Of a DNA stretch of 64,000 nucleotides, positions 47,976-59,265 are shown piece by piece. A program made the translations under genes and the position numbers. Each line of letters begins with the position of its first letter. Positions within the stretch are counted from its first letter, which is position 1. Source of the DNA: Agelaius tricolor (lineage: Eukaryota; Chordata; Aves; Passeriformes; Icteridae); contig JALJCS010000002.1 of assembly GCA_023055355.1 (NCBI GenBank), positions 90,421,001-90,485,000 on the forward strand, written 5' to 3'. The notes under the pieces were generated by a model. That model was not told the origin of the DNA. It ran no database searches and saw only the letters and a list, made by a program, of their open reading frames with translations.

Positions 47976-50974
47976 TAATGTTAACATTCAAAATGGATTC
48001 TGCAAGAAGGGAGAACTCTCCTGTTGTCCTGTGAAGATCCAGTAGTGACAGGAGTGGGGGTATAGTCTATAAGCCAGACCCTGACTCACCAAGGAAGCAT
48101 ATAAATGCCAACCCATTCTTTCAGAATTTTCCTACTGAACAGTTCTTGGAACACATATTAATTTATTTTTATGTAACGTCCCTTGATTGACCATTCTAAC
48201 CTTGAATTCCCATCATGAAGGAGCAAATATTTTTGAAAGGATTTGACACAGAAGATGCAGTTTGTCAGTGAATATAGATAATGTGGTGCAACTGAGCCCT
48301 TTAGGAGATCCATGCCTCCATTTGAAACTCAAGTCTAGACAACAGCTACAGCACTGGCATTTTCAAAGTACTGTATTACAGCTTCAGCTGGCATGAAATG
48401 GTGTGCACAATGGAGCCAGGGTGATTTACACCTGCAGAAAAGCTGGCTTGCTTTAAAGGTTTGTTTATGAAGGTAAAAAAAAAAAAGTAAAAAACAAAAA
48501 TCACTTTTCTGTCTGTTTTCCTCCTTTTTTTTTTTCTTTACTTATTTTTTATGATCTGTCAAAAGCCAAAGAAGAAAAGTGAGAGAAAAAAAAAATGCCA
48601 GGGATAGAAAACTATTACTAGAAAACAGCATAAGAAAATTAAAATGGAAAGAAAATTCCAGAAACTACTACCGTGCTTCATTCTTTGGAGAATCAACTTG
48701 CAATGGATTAGCAGAAATGTGCCTTGATCCATCATCATGTTCTCCAGTTCAGCAAGCACAAACTGATAGTTTGGAATGGAGGTGGCGTGAAGTAAATGCT
48801 GTAATTTGTGACTGTGTGACAGCAAATGAAACTCGGCAAGAGGGCCAAGCTATCTGAAGCAAAACAATAATAGCTTGGTGAGCAAATTAGGCAACCCCAG
48901 AAGAGAGGAGATGAAAGATTCAGGCAATAAGGAGAATGTATGTATTTTAGATGTTAGGCAACCCTATTCTCAAGGCATTACAAGCAACAAGAACATCTGA
49001 AAAGTGCATCTGGGTTGGGCAGAAACGTATTCACCCCTGGTAAGCACATTTCCCAGTAATGCCTTGGTGAGAAGAAATAAAAATAAATAGGAAAATAGAA
49101 AAGGATTATCACCCTGGCTAGTAGATTCTTTTCAGAAAGCATCTGGCTAGATGTAAATAGTATTATGAGACCTTTCCCTAGTTTTTATGATTTATGTGTT
49201 CCGTTTCATCAGATCTAGGATAGGGCATATATTGGGTACTACATGCCCTGAGAATTTATGTTGCATGACTAAACATCATGTCTGTATATCTTTTCTCAGT
49301 AATCTCTGATAATACCCAAATGGGCTTTTTATTTTAAACATCTGGACGGCCGTATGGTTCGTGAGAATTAAGGTGCTAAGTGAAGAAAACAGCACAACCA
49401 TAAAACCTTTCAAATAAACAAAGCTTTCTTTGGAACATTAACTTCTTTACAGAGAAATCTTCTCTGTTCCTAAAAATGCATTTAGTACTTTATGTCTTAA
49501 TCTCAAGGTAATGCTTTTCTCTTACAAATAATCTCAAGGCATTTAATGGTACCATTACTGTAGAAAACTATGAGATATTTGCATAAAAAGCACATCACCA
49601 AAAGAAATATAGAAAAATAAAAGCTCTTCTTTTCCCTCTAGCTTTTGTCTTTTTTTCGTGCTAAAAGCAGGAAAATACTGTTCAGCAGGGTGCTCTCTTC
49701 TACTCAGTAATAACACTGTCAGCACTGTCATAAAAATAGCTAAAGGTGTAATTTAGGGAAATTTGTCTGCATATTAATAATTGAGTTTCTATTTGTTGAC
49801 ACAGAAATCCTAAAGAGAGGGAAAGATAATGCAGCATATTCAGTTCTTTGTCTTTATGCACGTGCATGTCTGTGTCAGTGCATGTCTGCATGTTTATAGA
49901 TCAAAACTGCATGTAAAACTATTCTCTCATGTGAAGAAAAATAAAAAAATATGCTAAGAATCACTAGTCACAAGTCTTTAAAGAAGTAAAAATTATTTGG
50001 TATTACTGTCCTTCCAAAGTACTTTAATAAGTTGACAACATGCTTCTATTTCAAATTAGAGCAATAATATATATACACATATGTATGAGAAAATGTCCTT
50101 CAGCAAGATGAGAAATAAAAATATGTAGAACTGGATAATCTGGTAGTCTTCCCTTTTTGCAATGCACTTTTCTTCATGAATTATTCTATTTCTATTATGA
50201 GCTATTGTTAGATTTTTCTGAGGAATTAGATTCCGCCTTAACTGAATCTTCACTACCATAACCTGTATTTCTTCCTGTATTGACTCATTCTCATGCATTT
50301 GAGTTTATTAAATGCAGTGCAACAGGATGGATAAGTAAAGTTTGCTTGGATAACCATGATTTCAAGACTAGAGCCTGGAAAGAACAGAGTTTGCTTGGTC
50401 ATACTGGACCTATATTGTATCATATGTTTTGAGGAGACTTCTTCTGACTTCCTTAGGGAGCAATTGGAAAATTCCTATCCAGATGTATAGATTTTTCCTG
50501 ATTTATCATGCCTTGCAAACTTACTTGCACTGGTTGAACAGGCATACCTATGGTGAAAAATCAGATTAGATATGCACAAAGGATTTATGCAAAAGTCGAT
50601 GTTTAGAGTTTTCCAGCTCTGTTGCACTTTGAAGTTATTCCTAATATAGGTTGCCTAATTTTTAGTTGGATTTTATTTTGGTTTTAGCAAGAATAATTTT
50701 GTACATTTTAAGGTATAATTTTTCTGGAGGGTAAACTAGATGGTCTTGGCAAGGCTGCCTTAGTGTGACTCTGAAAGGCAGAGATTTTTCACAGAATTTG
50801 ATCAGTACTGAGCTGTGGCTTAGAAATGGAGGAAACTGCACAACTGAAAATGCTGATTTCCCTTTGTACCATTGAACTTGCCTGCATATATGGGAGTTGC
50901 TGAGTAATGCTGATATCTTTGGGGTGATCTCATGCTACTTATTATCATTAATTTTGTGACTAAACCAGTGGCAA
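47976..50974. other. unique noncoding DNA
   Basis: No gene recognised. A/T runs occur at 48476-48540. The opposed frames at 48559-48857 show no domain. A small patch at 49345-49375 contains a cggccg and is the only local CpG cluster nearby. 50730-50775 vaguely recalls a CR1 tip but is not good enough to call. Confidence 0.55.
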
Positions 50975-51312
50975 TCCACTGGAGGGTCGCTAAGGTGATC
51001 AGGGTCTACAGAGCACTGCATATAAAGTCAGGCTGGGGGAAATGGAATTTCAGCTGGAAATGGAATTTCTCCTCAGCCTAGAGAAGAGAAAGGTAAAGGT
51101 GGCTATAAGGGCTCCCATCATTACACAAAAAAAAAAAAAAAAAGCTTTTCAAGAATACAAATCCAAACTCTTAGAGGTATTAGGGAAGATTAGAGATAGC
51201 AGTCTTCCTTCAAGAAAGGAATTTATGACTGGAAATGAGGAAAACATTTTCCCTCAGGAGAATGCTGAATACTGTGTCTCCATCTTTGGAGCTTTTGGAA
51301 GACGGTCTGGAA
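50975..51312 (+). mobile_element. degenerate CR1 LINE 3' region
   Basis: Diverged CR1 on the + strand: 'ccactggagggtcgctaagg' and 'tgatcaggg', then 'gtcaggctggggga', 'ctcagcctagagaagagaaa', 'ggtggctataagggctccca', and near the right end 'gtgtctccatctttggagct'. It is interrupted by an A17 run at 51126-51142 and carries a short internal repeat of aaatggaattt (about 51040-51068). The final attctatg tail is absent. The 97-codon frame over it is not a gene. Confidence 0.72.
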
Positions 51313-52229
51313 AAGATTGTGTGAAATCAACTTAACTTTGGAGTTAGACTTTCTTTTTGATGGAGAAGTTGTGTTAAAGATCTCCAGAGGTTTCTCCCAA
51401 AGACCTTTATATTTACTGAAGTAAAGAACATAAGGCTCCTTTTACAGTCAAAGGAAAGAATATGTGTCTGAAGGAATCACTCCTTCAGTGGCTAAAGAAG
51501 GACCCAAAATCAGCATTTCTCCTAACTCTTGTTGTATGATTAGATATTCAAATTTTTGACAAGACAAAATGCCAACCTTCTAGTCTGGACAAATATTCTT
51601 TATAAGGCTTGGAGAAAACATGAGTAACAACTCAACCCTAGTTAAGAAGGGCATGTTTTGCAACCCTACTCCTTTTCTGTGCAGGTTTTTTGCTTGGTTG
51701 CCCAGCTACTGAGAGGAGAGGGAAAGGTGTGAGTCAATGGAGAGGAAAACAAAGCAGCCAGACCCACAGTGCCAGCAGTGTGCTGTGCAGACACACAGCC
51801 TGTGACCCAATTTGTGCCCTGCTGGTAATGAAGTAAATGCAAAGTAGCATTAGTAGGCAGCCCAAATACAATCCTTCAGGCAAAGACTTTTTTTTTTACT
51901 TAAGCTCACACTCCATTTTGCATCTAAAAATGCCAGAGGACTGTTTGTCTGGAGATTAAAATCTGTTCTAATGTATAAGGATTGACAAGCAGTAAGTTTC
52001 TTTGCATTTGAGGTTTTGAGACTATCTTATTCCAGGTAATTTTTAATGAAAAGGGAAGAGAATGAACTGTCTGGATCACTGATCTTTTTATAGATAATAT
52101 ACATTTCTATGAGAAAGAAAAAGAGACATGGACTTCAAATTTCAATTCTATTCAGCTTCTCTCAGCAATCCAAATTTCCAGTGTGAAGACAGTTAATTCT
52201 TTGGAAAAATTGGTGCTGAAAAACTTGGT
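51313..52229. other. unique noncoding DNA
   Basis: No gene or repeat recognised apart from a T9 run near 51889. Confidence 0.6.
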
Positions 52230-52350
52230 CTATATACTATATACTATATACTATATACTATATACTATACTAAAACTCTATATATTATATACTATACTAT
52301 ATACTATACTAAAACTCTATATACTACACTATATACTATACTAAAACTCA
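52230..52350. repeat. TA-rich tandem repeat (ctatata units, higher-order)
   Basis: It starts as tandem 7-bp ctatata units, then becomes a longer unit in which 'tatactatactaaaactc' recurs three times (ending near 52279, 52317 and 52349). This is a compound array with a short unit nested in a unit of about 32-38 bp. Confidence 0.93.
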
Positions 52351-52352
52351 GT

Positions 52353-52438
52353 CTTCTTTATACTACTTAGAAAATACTTGGTCCTTACCAAGGACCAAGG
52401 TAGCAAGGACCAAGTATTTTCTAAGTAGTATAAAGAAG
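52353..52438. repeat. perfect 34-bp inverted repeat with 18-nt spacer
   Basis: The left arm 52353-52386 (starts cttctttatac, ends cttggtcctt) and right arm 52405-52438 (starts aaggaccaag, ends agtataaagaag) are exact reverse complements over all 34 bases. The 18-nt spacer contains a third, direct copy of aaggaccaag (52390-52399). It sits 3 bp after the TA-rich array. As RNA it would form an 86-nt perfect hairpin of roughly microRNA-precursor size, but natural precursors usually have mismatches, so a recent fold-back duplication is the simpler reading. Confidence 0.95.
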
Positions 52439-55400
52439 GCAAGAGACTGCATGACTGTGTACAGGTTTTCAGGCCCACCCTTTAAGTCCAGAAAACAGGT
52501 TGAGGTCATAACATACTAAAGAAATCTGTATTTTCCTGTATTTCTACCATGTATTAGAGCTGTGTGCTGCCCTCCCTATGTGGTTATAAAAATGGGCTGA
52601 GCACAATGCCTCTTTCCCTTCAGCCAGCCCCCCAGTAAACAAAAAAACATTGACTTTTCTGAGGTTTATTTGATCCACAGCCTGAGGTGGAGTATGATCG
52701 AAAGCCCTGGATAGTTTCTCTGGAAAGCTAAGAGAAAAATTGTCCTACTGCTCCCTATGTCTTGGCTGTGGTCTGAAAAGTCTGTCACTCCTTGACTATT
52801 TCAGAGGAAAAGACTGGAAAAGCGTGGGCCTACACAGCCAGCTTTTCCACCCAGAAAATGGACACATACTGTTAAATGAGGATGGCTGTGTTGGACTTCC
52901 TCTTGTTTGTTTGTTTGCGGTTTTTTGCTTGTTTTTGTTTGGGTTTTGTGCTTTTTTTCCTACTTGTTGTTGCAAATGAAAAAATGTAAACACAATCTGG
53001 ATCAAGGGTGAAAATCTGCTGTTTAGTTTTAAGGAAGCCTATTTTCTTTAGCTTTGGTTTGGGATTCTGGGTTTTTTTGTTGATTTGTTGTTTTTTTTTC
53101 CCCTCACCTGAAGGGATATTTTGATAAGTGTTCCGTGTGCAAGTTGTCATTTTTGTTAAAGTTTAACACAGAACTGCCTCTATTTATCAAAGTAATGTCT
53201 TCCATAGCACAAATCTAGTATGACAGGAAGGACAGACCCTTTCCTTTTTGGGGCTTGGATTTTATTTATAATAGCATGGTACCAGCAGTTTTATACTAAG
53301 AATGTCTGGTCTTAAAACCAAAAAAGTTTGTTGAGTAAGAATTGGAGAGAAGGAACTGGCTCAGGGTTATCTCTGCTCCACCTCAAGTGTCTTCACAGCA
53401 GATGAGGCAGCTACAACCTTACTGCCACTTTTATTAAAAAGGAGAAAAGGAGAATTATCCTTGTTTCCTCTCCTATTTGGTCTTGTATCCTAATAAATTA
53501 GCTGTTTTTTACTTTGAATGGCCCAGTTCTCACTGTTTATTATACTTAGTACATTGATTTCTCCAGGGACTATTTTGGCAATGAGATAAGCAAGTTGTAG
53601 CTTTTCACTTTCTTTCTGGTGTGGGTCATTTGTGTCGCATACACTCTGGAGATTCCTGTCAGTGCCTGAAGAATATTTTCTGACTGTTTTTTAATGTTTT
53701 TTGAACAATGCTTTAATAAGAAACATTATGAATTTGGTAATTTTTCTCTCTATGCAGTCACCTTTCACATGCAAAGCAGACTCTTCATCTAACAGAAGTG
53801 GATATATGCAGATAAGGGGTGTGAGGACAGAAGGTGTTTATCAGACTGGAAGTCTCAAAGTTTCAAATATTTTGGCTGTATATATGCCTGGCTGGCTTTT
53901 CCCATTCCAATATGCTGTAGAAAGTGAGTTAGTCCCTTTAAGAAAAGGGCTAGAAAAGGAAAAATAAAACTATTTATCACAGGCTATTTTGAATTTTTCT
54001 GTAGGAAGTTGTCTGCAGAGAGGTGCCCTGGTGTCCTTGTCCCAGAGCTCCTTCTCCAGCTCCTGTGCTGTTGCTGCCTCTTGTGTGCCACTATCTGTCC
54101 CAGATGTGCATTAAATGGATGAGTGCAGTGATTCCTTCATGGTCACAGTTGACAACTGCCACAGGAATCCTCAGGAAAAAAGAAAAAAAAAAAAGAGCTA
54201 TGTATGGGGAGGATATTTTAGTTTCAGATACTTAAAGAAAGGACAAAATCACCACTCTTTTCAGGGAACATTTTCCTTCAGCTCGTTCACATGACACAGA
54301 GCATCATGCTTTGTCTGACCTGCTGCACAGCATGAGTGACATGGCTCACATGAAGTGACTGGGCTGCAGAAAACCGAGGGGATGCAGCCAGAGTGGTTGT
54401 GTTGATGGCTCCAAAGGGGCTCCTGGGACTGTCAAGCTGCAGATGGGCTGTTTGCTATGCTGTGGTCCTTGACACTCTTTGCACTGCTAGACAAAGAAGG
54501 GGGATGGGGACAGCACTATTTGCCTTTCCACTGTTTTTTCTCCCCCACACAAAAGCATTTGATTTAGGCTCGGTTTTTGTTTTGGCTCAAATTATTTTCC
54601 AAATAACACCATGACTCAGGAAACAATGAATGGTAGGAATAATGTGCACCTCCAGAATGTTGTGCAGGAGAACACATTATTTTGCATCTACCACATTAGC
54701 TGTACACTGGGCTTTGTTTTCCACCACATCATTCATGGTACAAGTTAATTACACACTTTCAATGTGCTGCTTTCTTTCTTACCACACAAGATAATACAAT
54801 TCTGAACTCATTTAAGCAAAGCAAATGCTTTTCTTCCTATTATGTATTGTGCCAACCAGTAAATAATAGTAATTAATAAAAAGCAGAACAGAGTTCAGCA
54901 AAGTCACTTCTTGCTTTATTCATGAAGAAAACCAAAATTTCATTAAGGACAGTCCTGGATGTTCCTCTGCTGTTCCCAAAATGTGATATTGGTCAAGTCA
55001 ATTGTTTCTTGAGAAAGGCTGACAATGACAATGAAGATTTAATCTGCTTTCCTCAGCATATCCCAGATTTAACTTTTCTATGGCATAATGGGTGAACTGC
55101 AAACACATCTCTTGTGAAACAAGGCAGCTGGCTCCAGAAGTGTATCCTTTGTATGGATGTGCCAACAAAGCTCTGATCTTCTCTCAGTTTAGTCTGATAA
55201 ACCAGACTGTAGCAGTCTTCAAAGCTTTTCCCTTTTACCGCAGTACTTACTCAAATTTCTCCATCAGTTGCCAGCTTCACATACTATGTCCTTCTCCCTA
55301 CATAATTATCTGCATTTATCTACATCTGCATTTATATACATCCATATATCCCTAAGATATATGTAGAGATTACACATATCTTAGCACCTGGTCATTCCCA

Positions 55401-55565
55401 AATTGGGGCTTTCCTCTATTCTGGAATACAATAGTGACAATGGGGTTGTTAACATTCAAAGGAATACAACTATTTGAATTTTTCTGTATTTCGATTCTCT
55501 GCACTGAAGACATTTTTGGTCAGCAATTCCTTCTTCCTGTCAGCAGCCTGCACCATCATGTGCAC
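52439..55565. other. unique noncoding DNA
   Basis: No gene recognised. A T/G-rich low-complexity stretch lies at 52900-52975 with another at 53070-53103, and there is an A-rich tract at 54178-54194. The frames at 53701-53967 and 52740-53150 look like chance. Confidence 0.6.
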
Positions 55566-55663
55566 CAGTGTGGGCAGGTGTTGCTGCCCATGGCAGGGGG
55601 GTTAGAATTAGTTAATCTTTAAGATGCCTTCCAACCCAAATCATTCCATGATTCTATAATTCA
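55566..55663 (+). mobile_element. CR1 LINE 3' tip
   Basis: 'gttgctgcccatggcagggg', a 'gttaatctttaagatgcc' block, 'ttccaacccaaatcattcc' and an atgattctataattc tail, ~98 bp. This is a strongly 5'-truncated copy. Confidence 0.9.
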
Positions 55664-58600
55664 GTTACTAAGGAGAATGGATTTATTTTGTTTGCCTGTT
55701 TAAGAAGTCTGTAGGTAGTAGCTGAGGTACCTGAAGAGGGTGGTAACCACCAAATGCCATCTCAGTCAGAGCAGGCTGCAATTCCAAAATCTCATTAACA
55801 ACTGTATGTTCCTAAGGCTTACGACCCAAGGAAAAGAGAAGGCAGGGAGAGGAAGGCGTGTGTGCAGAAACTTGTCACACAGTCATGCTGGAGAAGAAAA
55901 AGGGATTTTTTTTCTCTACCTTGCTATATAATTGCCCTTCAACTAGATGTACCTATCAGAGACCTGGGGGATGCTGTTGTAATGAGTCCCTCCATGAGAG
56001 GCTATTCCATTACCAGTGCCAACTAATTTGTAGCTATATTACTTCAACATGTGAAATACAGAAGATAGGTTATACAATAATTCTAAAATTAGGAATAAAA
56101 GCCAAAACATTTGAAAATAACCTATCTCAGTGTAGGCCTCTCTTAGCAATTTGTGCTGGTGCCAATTAATTGCATAGTCATTAGTATTAATGTACTATCC
56201 TTTGGGATTAGTTTATATATAAGTGTTTCGTAGTCTAGGAGATAAATTGTTTCATCATTTATTTCTAGTCACAAAAGCTGGAAATACTTTTTATACAAAA
56301 AATTACTCCAGCTTGTCTGAATTTAAATGGTCAAGCTAGGCTTTAAAATAAGAAACATTCAGATGAATGACCAGAAATTTTGTCTCTGACTAAAGCTTTT
56401 CTTTTTTTTTTTTTTTTCCTCTAACCTCCACTTAGGAAATTCAACAGGATAATGAGTAGCTGGAATCTGTGTTTTCATTCTTAATGTGAAATTTTAGGAG
56501 GAGAATTTTTTTTTTTTTTAATAGAATGATGTCCTTTACTTTTAGTTCTGTAACCCTCATGTTGAACCTAATCCCCACATCCTGCAACAGTCAAAGACTT
56601 TATCATACCTAACAGAAGATCTAAAAGTAATAGGTGTGGTATTAGACATTGATATGCATCTTTCAAATGCAAGAACATCTTGAATTAAGTACTATTGATC
56701 TAGGTAAGATAGTTCAAGTCTGAATTATATAACTGAATTGCAGGATGTGAGACTGGGTAGGAAAAATGTATATTATGTACTAGACACCTCTGAAAAGAAT
56801 GGTTCTGGACATTTCAGAGAGACAAGAGCTAGAAATGAATTCTGGAGTGGAAACAGGGAGAACAGAATTTTTTTGGGCTTCCCTCTAATTCGATATCAGC
56901 GAAAATGCTGACAAAAATCTCATCCACATAACTTTTATTTTGCATGGCTTAGCTGACTTCTCATGCTACCTAGAATAGAGTGCCTCTGCTTGAAGTTTGC
57001 AGAAAGAACTTATCTCAAACTCTTTGTCTCTTCCATGACAAATATTCTATCTCCTTGCAAAGATGATTATAAAGCAGAGTGCTCTCTTGGGAGGAAAGGA
57101 GAATGGAAATCCTAGAGTTTTAGGTCTGAATGAGTTGATACCCCCTCTGTTATCTAAGAAGGCACCTAAAGATTTTTCTTTTTTTTGGCTCAAGAAATGA
57201 TGTCAGAGGTCAAAAATTTCCAATATTACTACTCTACAATTCTGAAAAAGGAGCAGCAGTCTGCACTGTTCTGCTGAGAAAAAAAAATTAATCAAGCTCA
57301 AGTTCTGGTATTCAAGTGAGAATGCCATTATTGCCATTTCTGATCTTGATAGCAGGGAAAGGCTTCTTGTCTTGGTGGTGATATTGTCTGCTCTCACAGG
57401 AAGCATGCTGGATCCCTGTTCTAGGAATGTTCTTTGTTTTAAGCCACCTATTGTATTGTTTACTGATCATGTTATGCTGACATGGAAGCATTTTATGCTT
57501 GAAGAAAATGAATCTCATGTAAGAATTTCAACAACCATTGTGGCTTCACTGAGCTCTGAAGGATGTTTATTTTGCTTGGAAGAACCACAGTTTATGCTTT
57601 CTCTTTCTATCACTTTGTGCCATTTAAGTGACAGAGGCAGAGTACCTTAATACAACAGCAGTTTGATTTCTCCACACAGACACACAACATCCTTCCCAAT
57701 TTTGCACTTAGCACTTCATACATTCAGATTTCCATTACTGCAATTCAATTCTTTCTTTTTTTTCCCCTCTCTTTTTTTGAACTTTTTAGAGTTAACTATG
57801 ATTGTAATTGTAATACTTTCCTACTGGTTTGCAATTTGTAAACAAAAAAATCCAACAGAAAATGGATACAAGCTGTATGGAGAAGCATTTATACCTGCTG
57901 AACAATTGCCCTAAGTAGAAAATTGATTTCTGCTCTACATGTGCCAGGTAAAATGAACAAAAGTATTAATATTCATATTTCAGTGAGCAGGGAGGAGTGA
58001 AGTGTAGAGAATTGAAGAGACACTTAAAAAGAAAATGCTATAACTGTAAATTCACACTGCACAGTATTGGCCCTCATCTTGATTTGATTGACTTTATATC
58101 TATATAGGCAAGATATCTTGAATAAGTGCTCACTGAAATATCTTGTATAAATGCTCTCAAAACCAGAAAGGACCCTGTATCTATCAACAAGCAATTTCAT
58201 TTTCCAAACCATTTGTAGTTCAATAGCATGTAGGTGTTAGAAGATTCCAGAACACGAGTGACCTTTTCAACAGAGATTGTGAATGGTCTATTTGGTTTGC
58301 TATCAAGTGATTTGGTAGAATGAATACTACTCATATTTGTCTATTGAAAGGCAGTGCCTGAAGTAGGACACAGTTCTGCTGGGATCTCTGCCTGCTGCAG
58401 AAACTGCTGGAAGGAGGAAGAAGATTTTCCCTTGAACAGTTGGAGAATTGCTGCGTAGAGAAGGAATTAAACAGGTCTGCAACACAAATGTGGAAAGTGA
58501 ATGGACTGTGGTAGGAAAAGCCTCCACAGCAGGGGGCTTGAGGAGGAAGAATCCCTTGTGAGCAGTTTTGAACTTGTGCATCACTGAAGAATACTGGTTG

Positions 58601-59096
58601 GGAAGAAGGAAGAAGGAGGAAAACACTTTGTGCTTCACAGTAAAAGATAACTTTAATTTTCTTTTGTTTAGTCTCAGAATGAAGCATTGTCATGTTCTTA
58701 TTTGCCTTGTACTTGTGTAGTGAGAATTGCCCAGATGTCTTACTCCTCAACAGTGACCTTTCAGTCTGGTGTATTAAAATGTATTTTGTTTAAAGAAATT
58801 CCCCTTGCCAAGCACTCAAGTTTTTCCTAATGCCACAGCTTCATCCTCATTACGATTGTGGCAACACTCATAATATTTAGATTTGTATCCTCAATAACAG
58901 AATTGTTCACAAGTCTTTCCAGTATACACCTCTATACTGTAGCCACTTAAATTGTTTGGATTTCTGAGTGAATTCCATCACCATTATCTCTGCATTTGTC
59001 TTGAGGGGTTTGCTGTCCAAGAAACATTAGGAAGGACCTGTCTGTGTTTGACCAACACCTTCCACTTCCATAGGAATTCAGCAGGATTTATGTTCC
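55664..59096. other. noncoding DNA with one candidate exon
   Basis: Mostly unremarkable AT-rich DNA with T runs at 56402-56417 and 56507-56519. The opposed 92-139-codon frames at 57372-57650 and 58327-58750 show no domains. The candidate at 57790 is listed separately. Confidence 0.55.
57790..57914 (+). other. candidate terminal coding exon (unproven)
   Basis: A strong pyrimidine tract (about 57748-57788) ends in tttttag at 57789. From there an open frame runs 41 codons to TAA at 57912. It reads as a hydrophobic stretch TMIVIVILSYWFAI followed by a polar tail CKQKNPTEN and GYKLYGEAFIPAEQLP, the layout of the last exon of a single-pass membrane protein with a short cytoplasmic tail. I cannot match it to a named protein. 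No polyadenylation signal lies close; the nearest I noticed is ATTAAA near 58773. It may be chance, since frames of this size are common here and no upstream exon is visible in the window. Confidence 0.2.
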
Positions 59097-59265
59097 ATAA
59101 AATCATAGAATGGTTTGGATCAGAAGGGACCTTAAAGATCACCTGGTTCCAATCCCCTGCCATGGACAGGGACACCTTTCATAGACCTGGTTCCTCAGAG
59201 CCCCATCCAGCCTGGCCTTGAACAATTCCAGGGATGGTGCATCCAAACCTTCTCTGGGCAACTTT
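59097..59265 (-). mobile_element. CR1 LINE 3' end, minus strand
   Basis: Clear reverse-complement CR1 terminus: 'ataaaatcatagaatggttt', 'agaagggaccttaaagatca', 'ccctgccatggacaggga', 'ccatccagcctggccttgaa', 'ccagggatggtgcatccaaa' and 'ccttctctgggcaact'. It is well preserved and probably among the younger copies in the window. Confidence 0.95.

Noticed and set aside
50730..50775. Possible CR1 tip ('aaactagatggtcttggcaa')
   Set aside because: Only about 20 bases resemble the CR1 terminal block and no tail unit follows; below what I would call.
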